Shown here one piece after another: positions 29,854 through 38,419 of a stretch of DNA of 64,000 bases. A program made the position numbers and the translations under genes. Every line of letters starts with the position of its first letter. Position 1 is the stretch's first letter. The DNA is from Actinomadura graeca (GTDB taxonomy: Bacteria; Actinomycetota; Actinomycetes; Streptosporangiales; Streptosporangiaceae). The DNA is taken from contig NZ_CP059572.1 in the NCBI RefSeq assembly GCF_019175365.1, forward strand, positions 3,844,001-3,908,000. Direction: 5' to 3'. The notes under the pieces are model-generated. The model was not told the DNA's origin, made no database searches, and worked only from the letters and a program-made list of their open reading frames with translations.

Positions 29854-30773
29854 CAGAAGTACCCCTCCCGCTTGCGCTCCTCCATGGCCGCCTCGGAGAA
29901 GCGGTCGTCGGCGCGCGTGGCGCCGCGCTCGCTCAGCCGGGACTCCGCCATCTCCCGCAGCACCTCGGCGGGCGTGGTGGCGGCCGACTCGATCGCGCCG
30001 GTCGAGAGCATGTCCCCCACCGTCCGGAAGCGGACGCGCATCCGGCGCGGTTCCTCGCCGTCGCCGGGCGGGACGAACGGGTTGTCCGCGAAGAACATGC
30101 CGTCGCGGGCGAACACCTTCCGGTCGTGCGCGTAGTAGAGGGGCGGGAGCTCGACGTCGTGGCGCTCGATGTAGGACCACACGTCCGCCTCCGTCCAGTT
30201 GGACAGGGGGAAGACGCGGAGGCTGTGCCCTTCCACGAGCGCGGTGTTGTAGTTGGACCACAGCTCGGGCCGCTGGTCGCGGGGCTCCCACTGCCCGAAC
30301 TCGTCGCGCAGCGAGAACACGCGCTCCTTGGCACGGGCCTTCTCCTCGTCACGGCGGGCGCCGCCGAGCAGGGCGTCGAAGCCGTGCTCCTCGACGGCCT
30401 GGAGCAGCGCGCCCGCCTGGAGCCGGTTGCGTCCGACGGCGCCGGGCGGCTCCGTCAGCCGCCCGTCGCGGATCATGTCCGGCAGCGAGACGGTGATCAG
30501 CCGCATCCCGAGACGGCCGAGAAAGGCGTCCCGGAATTCGATCACCTCGGGGAAGTTGTGACCGGTGTCGACATGCACGGCGGGGAAGGGGACGGGGGCC
30601 GGCCAGAAGGCGCGGCGGGCCAGGTGGGCGAGCACGGTCGAGTCCTTACCGCCCGAGAACAGCAAGGCCGGGCGGCCGAGTGTCCCGGCCGTCTCCCGGA
30701 TCACGTGGACGGCCTGGGATTCGAGTACCTCGAGATGCGAGATCTGCAGGTCATGGGCAGGCATGAACGCCAA
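29853..30773 (-). CDS. cysD: ATP sulfurylase small subunit CysD
   Basis: A 306-residue PAPS-reductase-like nucleotidyltransferase. The PP-loop is LLFSGGKDSTVLAHLA, with VDTGHNFPEVIEFRD, GGARRDEEKARAKERVFSLR and FPLSNWTEADVW as family blocks, and the C-terminal RKREGYF tail is diagnostic of CysD. It catalyses adenylation of sulfate together with CysN. The frame allows ATG at 30773 or 30764; I keep the first. It is divergent from the peptidase operon across a 342-base control region. Confidence 0.94.
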   Translation of the reverse strand: MAFMPAHDLQISHLEVLESQAVHVIRETAGTLGRPALLFSGGKDSTVLAHLARRAFWPAPVPFPAVHVDTGHNFPEVIEFRDAFLGRLGMRLITVSLPDMIRDGRLTEPPGAVGRNRLQAGALLQAVEEHGFDALLGGARRDEEKARAKERVFSLRDEFGQWEPRDQRPELWSNYNTALVEGHSLRVFPLSNWTEADVWSYIERHDVELPPLYYAHDRKVFARDGMFFADNPFVPPGDGEEPRRMRVRFRTVGDMLSTGAIESAATTPAEVLREMAESRLSERGATRADDRFSEAAMEERKREGYF

Positions 30774-31115
30774 CCTCCGAAGCGGGGACCAGGGATCTTG
30801 CAGCCCGTACCCGAAAGACCTTCAAGGTAACGCGAGCGCCAATAAATGACGGGACGTTCTTAAAGAAGGCCCGCTCTACATGGGACTTTACCGTCCATTT
30901 ACCAGCATCGCGATCGTCGTGTCACCGTAAGGCCAGGCGGTGGCATTAAATGATCTTTAATTGGCGGCAATATAACTCCTCCTGAAGCCGGCGGGTGTCA
31001 TCAGGAGGATGAAACGGCGGCCGCCCGAAGCCTCGCTGCGGCTGATCTGCCGGGCGGGGGTGCGCGGTTACGTTCGAGAGCAGTCCGGCACATCCGTCCA
31101 GCACGGGAGGTCAGC
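30774..31115. promoter_or_regulatory. Divergent control region between cysDN and the peptidase operon
   Basis: This 342-base stretch has no supported gene and is clearly AT-richer than its surroundings, as expected for promoters firing both ways. ATTAAA-TGATC-TTTAAT at 30945-30961 is a perfect inverted repeat. CCTCCTGA (30978-30985) and TCAGGAGG (31001-31008) are perfect 8-bp arms 15 bases apart, in front of the operon starting at 31116. An ATG directly after AGGAGG at 31009 has no usable spacing, so I do not call a leader gene. Confidence 0.6.
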
Positions 31116-32480
31116 GTGCCCGACCGAACGCCCCCCGGCCGCACGGCCGTCGCCCTTGAGGATCCGGCACTGGATCCGGTGCCGCTGACCCAGCGGCTCG
31201 TCCGCTACGACACGACCAACCCGCCGGGCGACGAGGCCGCCTGCGTCGGCTTCGTCGAGCGCCTCGCCGCCGAGGCCGGGCTGGAGACCCGCGTGATCGC
31301 GGCCGACCCGCGGCGGCCGAACCTGATCGTCCGGCTCCCCGGACGGGGCGAGGCGCCGCCGCTGCTGCTGCACGCGCACGTCGACGTCGTCCCCGCCGAG
31401 GGGCAGCGGTGGACCCATCCGCCGTTCGACGGCGCGCTCCGCGACGGCCACGTCTGGGGGCGCGGCTCGCTCGACATGAAGGGCGGGCTGGCGATGATGC
31501 TCACGGCGATGCTCCGCCTGCGCGCCGCGGGCACGCCGCCCGCGGGCGACGTGCTGCTCGCCGTCGTCCCCGACGAGGAGGCGGGCAGCGCCGTGGGCGC
31601 GGGCCACCTCGTCCGCGAGCACCCCGGCCTGTTCGCCGGTGTGCGCAACGCCGTCGGCGAGGACGGCGGCGCCGACCTCGACCTGGGCGGGGCCGTCCGC
31701 CCGCACCCGGTCGTCGTGGCGGAGAAGCGCGCCTGCTGGCTGCGCGTCACGCTGCGCGGCCAGGGCGGACACTCCTCGCGGACGGCCCCGCCCGGCAGCG
31801 CGGTGCGGCAGCTCACCCGGCTGCTGCGGGCGATCGAGCCCGGCGGCCTGGAGCCGGTCGTCACCCCCGCGGTGGACCGGATGCTCCGGGAGCTGTCCGC
31901 CGTGCTCGGCGAGCCGCTCGCGGGCGCGTTCGCGCGGCTGCGCACCGACCCCGGCGACGAGGAGGCCCTGGCCGCCCTGCCGGACGCCGACGCCCAGTAC
32001 CTGCGGTCGGTGCTCCGCCACTCGGTGAACGCGACGGTGATCGAGGGAGGCACGGCGCCGAACGTGCTGCCCGAGGAGATCACGGTGACGCTGGACGGCA
32101 GGGCGCTGCCCGGCGGCTTCGGCGCCGCCGGCTTCGTCGAGGAGCTGTCGGCGCGGACCGGGACGGAGCTGTCCGCCGAGGTCCTGGTCGAGGGCGAGGC
32201 GATGCCCGGCCCGGAGTTCGGCGCGTTCTACGACGACCTGGTCGCCGTGCTGCGCGCCGCCGACCCGGACGGCGTGCCGGTCCCGATGATGACGACCGCG
32301 TCCACCGACGCCCGGCTGTTCCGCAGCCTCGGCATCGCCTGCTACGGCTGGCTGCCGCTGCTGCTGCCCGCGGGCGGCGGCTACCGCGGCCTGCTGCACC
32401 GCCCGGACGAACGGGTCCCCGCCGAGGCGCTGCGCTTCGGCGCGGCCTGCTTCACCGACCTGCTGCGCGGCCGCCGATGA
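31116..32480 (+). CDS. M20-family metallopeptidase/deacylase (ArgE/DapE-like)
   Basis: A 454-residue dizinc amidohydrolase. Metal-ligand blocks are LLLHAHVDVVP (His, Asp), WGRGSLDMKGG, VVPDEEAGS (Glu-Glu) and the C-terminal YRGLLHRPDE with His. The lid-domain motif GQGGHSSRTAPPGSAV is present. It removes an acyl group or cleaves an amide. It forms an operon with an acetyltransferase (ATGA overlap), so it might remove a protective N-acetyl group after later steps, or serve self-resistance by hydrolysing the product. The pathway's LysK-like releasing enzyme is a separate gene at 41610, so this one probably has a different substrate. Confidence 0.88.
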   Translation: MPDRTPPGRTAVALEDPALDPVPLTQRLVRYDTTNPPGDEAACVGFVERLAAEAGLETRVIAADPRRPNLIVRLPGRGEAPPLLLHAHVDVVPAEGQRWTHPPFDGALRDGHVWGRGSLDMKGGLAMMLTAMLRLRAAGTPPAGDVLLAVVPDEEAGSAVGAGHLVREHPGLFAGVRNAVGEDGGADLDLGGAVRPHPVVVAEKRACWLRVTLRGQGGHSSRTAPPGSAVRQLTRLLRAIEPGGLEPVVTPAVDRMLRELSAVLGEPLAGAFARLRTDPGDEEALAALPDADAQYLRSVLRHSVNATVIEGGTAPNVLPEEITVTLDGRALPGGFGAAGFVEELSARTGTELSAEVLVEGEAMPGPEFGAFYDDLVAVLRAADPDGVPVPMMTTASTDARLFRSLGIACYGWLPLLLPAGGGYRGLLHRPDERVPAEALRFGAACFTDLLRGRR

Positions 32481-33433
32481 CCGCCGCGCAGGGGACGTGG
32501 CGGCCGGCCCGCGCCCGGGCGGCCGGGCCGCCGGTCGTCAGGCTGGCGGGCGACGAGACGGCGATCCGGCGGTGGGCGGGCCCGATCGCGGCGACGACCC
32601 GGCTGGGCTACGCCGGGTCCGACCCCGTCCCCGGGCTGCCGCCGCCCGACGGGGCGCACGACACCGCGCGGGACGTGGCGGCGGACCTGCGTTCCGGGAC
32701 CACGGCGTGGCTGGCGCTCGGTCCCGACGGCACGCCGGTCGGTGCCGTCCGCGTCCGCGACCACGGCCCGCGCGGCTGGGAGATCCGCAGGGTCGCGACC
32801 GTCCGGCGGGGGCAGCGCCGGGGCGTCGCGCGGCGGATCCTGGCCGAGGTGGAGCGCGCGGCCCTGGAGGCGGACGTGCCACGGATCTGGCTGGACGCCG
32901 TCGTCGAACGCTGCCTGCCGCCCTATTACGCGGCGCTCGGCTACCGGGTCGTCGACCACTTCCCCAGTCCCGACAAGCCGCTCAGCGAGGTCACCATGGC
33001 CCGCGTCCCCGGGGAGCCCGGAGCGCCCGAGACGCTGCCGTGGCCGGACCCGCCCTGGCCGTCCGGGGACCACACCGCCGTCTGCTGGTTCCTCGGCGGC
33101 GGGGGGCTCCGCCTCGCCTGCGCCGGCTGCGCGGACACCCGGGGCGACCTGCGGGCGGCCGTCCGCGCGGCCGCCAGGCGCGTCGCGGCCGCGGGCGCTC
33201 CGGCCGCCCGGCTCGCGGGCGTGGACCTGTTCCCGCACGACCCCGCCGGGGTGCTCGCGGACGTCGGCGCCGGGACGTCCGGCGTCCGGCTCGTCGCCGC
33301 GGACCGCGCGACCGCGCCCGCCCATCTGATGCCCCGCGTCGTCCATCCCGACCTGCTCGCGTTCTGGCGGACCGTCCCCGGCCGCGAGACCGACCTGCCG
33401 TTCGCGGCGTCAGCCGCGCGTTCCCGGAGGTGA
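32477..33433 (+). CDS. GNAT-family N-acetyltransferase with extra C-terminal domain
   Basis: A 318-residue protein. Residues about 25-175 are a GNAT domain: the acetyl-CoA pyrophosphate loop is VRRGQRRGVARRILAEV, followed by PPYYAALGYRVVDHF. Residues 180-318 are an added region with CAGCADTRGDLRAAVRAAARR that I do not recognise. Sulfation-based aziridine pathways use N-protected amino acids, so N-acetylation of the diamino acid or resistance by acetylating the reactive product are both possible. It overlaps the peptidase gene upstream (ATGA) and is followed 7 bases later by the small unknown gene. Confidence 0.8.
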   Translation: MTAAQGTWRPARARAAGPPVVRLAGDETAIRRWAGPIAATTRLGYAGSDPVPGLPPPDGAHDTARDVAADLRSGTTAWLALGPDGTPVGAVRVRDHGPRGWEIRRVATVRRGQRRGVARRILAEVERAALEADVPRIWLDAVVERCLPPYYAALGYRVVDHFPSPDKPLSEVTMARVPGEPGAPETLPWPDPPWPSGDHTAVCWFLGGGGLRLACAGCADTRGDLRAAVRAAARRVAAAGAPAARLAGVDLFPHDPAGVLADVGAGTSGVRLVAADRATAPAHLMPRVVHPDLLAFWRTVPGRETDLPFAASAARSRR

Positions 33434-33440
33434 GAAGCCC

Positions 33441-34019
33441 GTGACATCCACCGCCCTCGTCACGGTGGATCTGGCGCCGTTCTTCGACAACGTCGGCATC
33501 ACCCCGTCCGGCGACCCGTCCGCCGGTGCCTTCAACATCTGGGGCAACACGTTCCCCGCCGGGGAACTGCCCGAAGGCCCCCGGGCGATGCTCGGCGGCG
33601 TCCCGTTCCGCTTCCCCGACCGGGGCCCCGGCGGCGCCGACAACCTGCGGTGCGCGGGCGGCCTGATCCCGCTGCCCGAGGGACGCTACGACTGGCTGTA
33701 CCTCCTCGCGGCGGCCGAGCGCCGCACCGAGGACCCCGTCCACCTGCACTACGCGGACGGGACGGTCGATCCCGAATGGCTGCGCGTCTCCGACTTCTGG
33801 CCGGAGACGGAACCCTGGTTCGGCGAGCGGGAGGGGATCCGCTGCGAGAGCCTGCACTACCCCCGGCACGTGCAGCGGCCGATGGGCCCGGCGCTGTGGC
33901 GGGAGCGGATCCCCGTCCCCCGCGAGACGCCGCTCGCCGCGCTGCGGCTTCCCGACAACCCGGCGGTGCACGTCTTCGCGATCACGCTCCTGCCCGCCGA
34001 GGAGGTGGCATCGGCATGA
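33441..34019 (+). CDS. Beta-sandwich protein of unknown function, partner of the next gene
   Basis: A 192-residue soluble protein without a signal peptide. The pattern VDLAPFFDNVGIT, FPAGELP, GVPFRFPD, LPEGRYDWLYLLAAAE and LPDNPAVHVFAITLLP resembles jelly-roll (carbohydrate-binding-like) domains seen at the ends of some glycosidases, but here it is free-standing and has no catalytic module. It has a good ribosome-binding site (GGAGGTGAG) and overlaps the next gene by ATGA, so the two products probably form a complex. In vazabitide and azinomycin pathways an unusual two-protein enzyme (Vzb10/11, AziU3/U2) closes the aziridine by sulfate elimination. This pair is my candidate for that role, but I cannot test homology. 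Confidence 0.55.
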   Translation: MTSTALVTVDLAPFFDNVGITPSGDPSAGAFNIWGNTFPAGELPEGPRAMLGGVPFRFPDRGPGGADNLRCAGGLIPLPEGRYDWLYLLAAAERRTEDPVHLHYADGTVDPEWLRVSDFWPETEPWFGEREGIRCESLHYPRHVQRPMGPALWRERIPVPRETPLAALRLPDNPAVHVFAITLLPAEEVASA

Positions 34020-35041
34020 GGACGATCGTGCCCGGCGTACGGGCCTGGAGGCACGACCTCGCGGGCTGCCTGCACGCCTGCGCGGCGACGCTGCTGGAGC
34101 ACCGGGGCGTGCCCGCGCTGGAGGCGCTCGGCTCCCGGTGGGGCTTCTACTATCCGCCCGGCGACTTCCGCCAGGAGGAGTACTACTTCCCCTGCCCGCC
34201 CGGCGTCCCGCTGCTGTCCGCGCTGGCGCCCTACCACCGCGTGTCGTCGCGCTGGCACGAACCCGCCGACGCCCGGCAGGGGTGGGCGGACGTCCGCGAG
34301 CGCGTCGCGTCCGGGACGCCCGTCGCCGTCGCCGTCGACAACTTCGAGCTGCCCTTCCGGCCCGCCCACCGTGACGTCCACGCCAACCACCTGGTGATCG
34401 TGTACGGGTTCGACGACGAGGCCGGGACGGCGCGGGTCCTGGACGCGGTGCCGCCCCGCTTCGACGGCGACCTGCCCCTGGACGTCCTCGCGGCCGCGCG
34501 CGGCTCCGGCAACGAGGCGCGGCACGAGCGCGACATGTTCTTCGCCGACAGCTCCGTCGCCCACCGCTGGCTCGAGATCGCCGCGGACGACGGGACCCCC
34601 GGCCCGCCGGACCCCGCCGCCCTCGCCCGGTGGCTGCGCCGCAACCTCGACGGGTTCGCGGCGCCCGACGACGGCGAGCCGTACGAGGGCCTGTCCGGGC
34701 TCACCGCCTTCCTGCGCGACGCGGAGGCGCGGCTGGCCGCCGGCGAGAAGATCGCCGACGAGCTGTTCGTCGTCGCGGGCGGCGCGCTGGCCGCCACCGC
34801 CCTGCACGCCGACCTGCTCGCGCACGCGGGCCGCACGTCCGGCCTGCCCGTCCTCGGCGAACTGGGCCGGACGGTCGCGCGGGTGGCGCACCACTGGACG
34901 GCGCTGCGCATCCTCGCGGCGCTCACCCGGGACGGCGACGTGACGGCCGGGCGGCTGCGCCGGCGGCACGACGCGCTGCTCGGCGACACCGAGCGGGCGC
35001 TGCTGCGGATCGAGTCCGCGCTGCCCGCCCTCGATGCCTAG
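34016..35041 (+). CDS. BtrH_N-like (papain-fold) protein, possible aziridine-forming or acyl-transfer partner
   Basis: A 341-residue protein. The N-terminal half follows the BtrH pattern: Cys18/Cys22 in LAGCLHACAATLLEHRGV, then VASGTPVAVAVDNFELPF, then His125 in HANHLVIVYGFDDE, then Asp in RVLDAVPP. BtrH is the butirosin acyltransferase that moves an aminoacyl group from a carrier protein. The C-terminal half (residues 200-341) is helical and resembles the trailing domain often found after BtrH_N. It may transfer the LysW-bound or T-domain-bound amino acid, or form with the preceding protein the aziridine-closing enzyme. It overlaps the upstream gene by ATGA. Confidence 0.55.
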   Translation: MRTIVPGVRAWRHDLAGCLHACAATLLEHRGVPALEALGSRWGFYYPPGDFRQEEYYFPCPPGVPLLSALAPYHRVSSRWHEPADARQGWADVRERVASGTPVAVAVDNFELPFRPAHRDVHANHLVIVYGFDDEAGTARVLDAVPPRFDGDLPLDVLAAARGSGNEARHERDMFFADSSVAHRWLEIAADDGTPGPPDPAALARWLRRNLDGFAAPDDGEPYEGLSGLTAFLRDAEARLAAGEKIADELFVVAGGALAATALHADLLAHAGRTSGLPVLGELGRTVARVAHHWTALRILAALTRDGDVTAGRLRRRHDALLGDTERALLRIESALPALDA

Positions 35042-35121
35042 GTGACCCCCACGAAGGACCGGCCCGGCGTCCCCGCACCGATCCGAACCCCGCACGCACC
35101 CGACACCGACCGGAGATGATC

Positions 35122-36441
35122 ATGAGTGAACTCGCCATGCTCGGCGGGCCGCGGATCGTTCCGCGCAACCGCCGGATCCCCCGCTGGCCCGACCTCGCAC
35201 CCGAGGACGAGGAGGCCGTGCGCCGGGTCGTCGCGAGCGGCCGCTACACCGCCGCCGCCGCGGGCGAGAAGGAGATCGCGGGCCTCGAACGGGACTGGGC
35301 CGAGGAGGTCGGCACCCGGCACTGCGTGGCCGTCAGCAACGGCACCACCGCGCTGTCGCTGGCCCTCGCCGCCGCGGGCGTCGGCCCTGGAGACGAGGTC
35401 ATCGTCCCCGCGCTGAGCTTCATCGCGACCGCGATCACCCCGCTGCACCTGTCGGCCGTCCCCGTGTTCGCCGACGTGGACCCCGTCACCTTCAACGTCG
35501 CGCCGAAGGCCGTCGAGGCCGCGGTGACGCCGCGCACCAGGGCGATCGTGGTCGTCCACCTGCACGGGCTGCCCGCCGACCTGGACGAGCTGGCCGCGAC
35601 CGCCGGACGGCACGGTCTCGCGCTCGTCGAGGACGCCGCCCAGGCGCACGGCGCGCGCTACCGAGGGCGCGCGGTGGGCTCGTACGGCGACATCGGCACC
35701 TTCAGCCTGAACGTCAGCAAGAACCTGCCGACCTGCGGGGAGGGCGGCCTGGTCACCACCGACGACGACGACCTGCACCGGCGCGTCGGCATGATGCGCC
35801 AGTTCGGCGAGATGCTCGGGGGCGGCGGCCCGCGCAGTTACGTCTCGCACGTCCTCGGCTGGAACGACAAGCCCAACGCCGTCCAGTGCGCGTTCACCCG
35901 CAGCCGCCTCGGCCGGTTCCGCGAGGAGAACCGGATCCGCGACGAGAACGTCCGCCACTTCCTCGGGCGGCTGGGCGAACTGCCGTGGCTGCGGGGCCCG
36001 GAGGCCCCCGACGACCGGACGCACGCCTGGCACATCCTGCGTTTCATGACCGACCCGGAGCCGTTCGGCCTCGGCCCCGCGCACACCGGCCCGGTCCGCG
36101 CCGCCGTGATGAAGGCCCTGCGCGCCGAGGGCGTCCCCGCGACGCACTACCAGCTGATGCCACTGCCCGGCCAGCGGGTGTTCCGCCGTCCCCCGATCGC
36201 CACCGAGGACCACTACCGCGCCTCCGACTGGCCGAACACGCTGGAGGTGATCGACGGCTCCTTCACGATCCAGAAGGCGCACCTCAGCCCGAAGGCCCGC
36301 CCGATGCTGGACCTGTACGCCGACGCGGCCACCAAGGTGTGGGAGAACCGCGACGCCATCGCGCGGGAAGCACGGGAGATGGACTACCGGCCCCCGTGGC
36401 AAGAGGCCGAGGAGATCGCCGAACAAGAACTTCCCACCTGA
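35122..36441 (+). CDS. DegT/DnrJ-family aminotransferase, proposed carrier-bound ketone transaminase
   Basis: A 439-residue PLP enzyme with VSNGTTALSLALAAAG (phosphate contact), VEDAAQAHGA (ring Asp) and Schiff-base Lys200 in FSLNVSKNLPTCGEGG. In the carrier-protein pathway the two-carbon-extended ketone must be aminated to a 2,6-diamino-5,7-dihydroxy acid. No LysJ-type (class III) enzyme is in the window, so this enzyme is the best candidate. A family-typical GDIGTF block precedes the lysine. ATG 35122 was preferred to 35116 because CCGGAG is spaced correctly. It ends the peptidase operon and is followed by a strong terminator. Confidence 0.82.
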   Translation: MSELAMLGGPRIVPRNRRIPRWPDLAPEDEEAVRRVVASGRYTAAAAGEKEIAGLERDWAEEVGTRHCVAVSNGTTALSLALAAAGVGPGDEVIVPALSFIATAITPLHLSAVPVFADVDPVTFNVAPKAVEAAVTPRTRAIVVVHLHGLPADLDELAATAGRHGLALVEDAAQAHGARYRGRAVGSYGDIGTFSLNVSKNLPTCGEGGLVTTDDDDLHRRVGMMRQFGEMLGGGGPRSYVSHVLGWNDKPNAVQCAFTRSRLGRFREENRIRDENVRHFLGRLGELPWLRGPEAPDDRTHAWHILRFMTDPEPFGLGPAHTGPVRAAVMKALRAEGVPATHYQLMPLPGQRVFRRPPIATEDHYRASDWPNTLEVIDGSFTIQKAHLSPKARPMLDLYADAATKVWENRDAIAREAREMDYRPPWQEAEEIAEQELPT

Positions 36442-36448
36442 GACGGCC

Positions 36449-36476
36449 GGACCGGCGCCCGGCCGGGCGCCGGTCC
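36449..36476. terminator. Strong hairpin terminator between converging genes
   Basis: A perfect 12-bp stem GGACCGGCGCCC / GGGCGCCGGTCC with loop GGCC starts 8 bases after the aminotransferase stop and faces the AzlD gene from the other side. Confidence 0.85.
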
Positions 36477-36505
36477 AGAACGCCGTACGCGGCTCGGGAC
36501 CCGGT

Positions 36506-36541
36506 TCAGAACGCGGCTCAGAACGCGGCTCAGAACGCCAG
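36506..36541. repeat. 12-bp tandem repeat at the AzlD 3' end
   Basis: Unit TCAGAACGCGGC occurs at 36506 and 36518, with a third partial copy at 36530 that contains the AzlD stop codon. On the minus strand it duplicates the last codons GCGTTCTGA, giving three stops in succession. It looks like slippage duplication without coding effect. Confidence 0.7.
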
Positions 36542-36835
36542 GCGCAACGCCGCGGTGACGGCGACGCCGCAGAGGATGGCGGGGAGTTCGGGGGCGCGCA
36601 GCAGCCGGGCGCCGAGCGCGCCGCCGAGACCGGCCGTGACCGTCCAGTCGAAGCCGTCCCAGCGGGGCCCGGCCACCTCCACGACGATCAGGGCGGCCAG
36701 CAGCGCGGGCGCCAGCATGGCGATCACCCGCAGGACCGGGCGCGGCAGCTCGCGCCCGCCGAGCGTGGTCGGCCCGGCGGCCTTGAACAGCACGTTGATC
36801 GCCGCGACGGCCGCGATGGCGGGCCAGAGCGTCAT
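36530..36835 (-). CDS. azlD: AzlD-family branched-chain amino acid exporter subunit
   Basis: A 101-residue protein with about four membrane segments (MTLWPAIAAVAAINVLFKAA, VIAMLAPALLAALIVVEVAG, a short third and the C-terminal AILCGVAVTAALRLAF). It pairs with AzlC, whose stop overlaps this start. The pair normally exports branched-chain or analogue amino acids (azaleucine resistance). Here it could export a non-protein amino acid made by the LysW pathway; that is inference. Confidence 0.85.
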   Translation of the reverse strand: MTLWPAIAAVAAINVLFKAAGPTTLGGRELPRPVLRVIAMLAPALLAALIVVEVAGPRWDGFDWTVTAGLGGALGARLLRAPELPAILCGVAVTAALRLAF

Positions 36836-37641
36836 GATCGTCCTTCCGTGGTGTCGTCCGAGGTGTCGCCCGGGGCGTCCTTCGAGTCGCGCTCCGCCGA
36901 CGGGGTGTGTTCCGCCGACGCGGTGTGCTCCGCCGGGTCGCCGCCGCTGCCGAGCAGGCCCAGCAGCGCGGCCACGGACGCGCCGAGCAGCGCCACGCCC
37001 GGCGGCACCCACACGACCAGCACGCCCGCGAGGACGGCGGCGAGCGCCGCCGCCCGCCGCGCGGCCGCCGACCTGCGCAGCTCCTCCAGGAGCAGGAGGA
37101 GGAAGAACGCGGGGAAGACGACGTCGAGGCCGAAGCGGTCGACCACCTCTGGGGACGGGTGCAGGAACACGCCGATGGCCGTGCCCGTCACCCACGCCGG
37201 CCACTGCGGCAGCGTCGCGCCGACCATGCGTTCGAGGTCGAACCGCCCGCGGCCCAGGTGCGCGACAACCCACGAGCCGTCCACCACCGCCTGCCCGACC
37301 AGCGCCCGCCGCAGCGGCCCGCCGCGCAGGCTCGGCCCGATGGCCACCGACATCGGGATGAACCGGGCGTTGATGAGCGCCGCCGCGGCGACGGCGGGCA
37401 GTGTCCCGCCGCCGCCCGCCAGCGCGGTCACGAGCGCGAACTGCGCGGAGCCGGAGAACACCACGAGCGAGCACACGATCGTCGGCAGCGGATCCCAGCC
37501 CAGCGTGCGCGCCGTCGCCCCGAACGTGACGGCCAGCGCGAACGACGCGGAGGCGAGGCTCAGCCCGCTCCACACGCCGCTCCGCAGCCGCTGCCGCGGC
37601 GTCCCGTCGAGATGGACGTCAGACCGTGAGGCGGTGAGCAT
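36832..37641 (-). CDS. azlC: AzlC-family branched-chain amino acid exporter subunit
   Basis: A 269-residue membrane protein with the AzlC core: SFALAVTFGATARTLGW, VFSGSAQFALVTALAGGGG, NARFIPMSVAIGPSL and a cluster of C-terminal helices. An unusual hydrophilic tail of about 40 residues, rich in Glu, Asp, Ser and Thr (AEHTASAEHTPSAERDSKD), follows the last helix. Its first 23 bases overlap the end of the sulfotransferase gene, so the two are co-transcribed. This links sulfation and export in one operon. Confidence 0.86.
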   Translation of the reverse strand: MLTASRSDVHLDGTPRQRLRSGVWSGLSLASASFALAVTFGATARTLGWDPLPTIVCSLVVFSGSAQFALVTALAGGGGTLPAVAAAALINARFIPMSVAIGPSLRGGPLRRALVGQAVVDGSWVVAHLGRGRFDLERMVGATLPQWPAWVTGTAIGVFLHPSPEVVDRFGLDVVFPAFFLLLLLEELRRSAAARRAAALAAVLAGVLVVWVPPGVALLGASVAALLGLLGSGGDPAEHTASAEHTPSAERDSKDAPGDTSDDTTEGRS

Positions 37642-38356
37642 GCAGCTCCTCGTAGTACGGCAGATGGTGGCGGAGGTAGTCGCCGAGCACCGGGTGGGCC
37701 GCGACGTCCTCGGCGCCGCGCTCGGGGCCGCTCTTCCGGAACCCCGTGCTGGCCGCCGCGTCGGCGTGCCAGCGCTGCGACGGCGTCCACTCCTCGCGCT
37801 GCTCGGCCCGCCAGGTCAGCGCCTCGGGGCGGAACCCGATGCCGACCCGCGCGCAGAACGAGGCGACCGTCGCCTCGGGCCGGGCGACCAGGTCGGCGGC
37901 GTCGACGACGACGGGCTCGCGGCCGGTCAGCCGCCGGACGGCGGTGAAGATCTCGTGCTGTGCCTCGAAGCCGATCTGGTGGCGCTCGACGCCGGGGTTC
38001 AGCCGCCGGTAGGAGGCGATCGTCTCGCTCGGGTGCCGGATCAGGAAGGCGTGCTCGGCGTCCCGCGCGAGGAAGTCCTCGTCGGCGAGGACGCCGGGAT
38101 ACCGCTCGTCGGTGGTGTCCTTCACGAACACCGGATGCTCGCGGGACCGCTCGCGCAGCCGCCCGATCAGCTCCGCCTCGGTCGTCAGGGGCGCGCCGCC
38201 CAGTTCGGCGCGGCCGAATTCCGCCAGATAGGAGAATGGCTCGTGGACGGCGTCGAAATCGCCCCGCTCGGCCATCATGCGGAAGAACGCGGTGGACCTG
38301 CTGCGCGGTGCGCTCCACAGGATGAGCAGGGACGGCGACGCTTCTCGAGCGGGCAT
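37619..38356 (-). CDS. PAPS-dependent sulfotransferase of the aminoacid-carrier pathway
   Basis: A 245-residue cytosolic sulfotransferase. The phosphosulfate loop is WSAPRSRSTAFFRMM near residues 14-28, VKDTTDERYPG follows, and the 3'-phosphate site is LIRHPSETIASYRRL around residue 127. It is divergent from the LysW-transketolase operon, so both can be switched on together. In the vazabitide/azinomycin route a hydroxyl next to the C6 amine is sulfated and then displaced to form the aziridine; this gene is the natural candidate. The nearby cysDN genes would feed it. Confidence 0.85.
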   Translation of the reverse strand: MPAREASPSLLILWSAPRSRSTAFFRMMAERGDFDAVHEPFSYLAEFGRAELGGAPLTTEAELIGRLRERSREHPVFVKDTTDERYPGVLADEDFLARDAEHAFLIRHPSETIASYRRLNPGVERHQIGFEAQHEIFTAVRRLTGREPVVVDAADLVARPEATVASFCARVGIGFRPEALTWRAEQREEWTPSQRWHADAAASTGFRKSGPERGAEDVAAHPVLGDYLRHHLPYYEELHAHRLTV

Positions 38357-38419
38357 GGAACCTCCACCACAGGGCGCGGTGCGCCGTGACCAGAACGTTT
38401 CCGACCCTTCCCCGCCGAA

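Noticed and set aside
31009..31115. Possible leader peptide starting at ATG 31009 directly after AGGAGG
   Set aside because: The ribosome-binding sequence touches the ATG, leaving no spacing, and the frame runs into the peptidase gene in another frame without a stop nearby.
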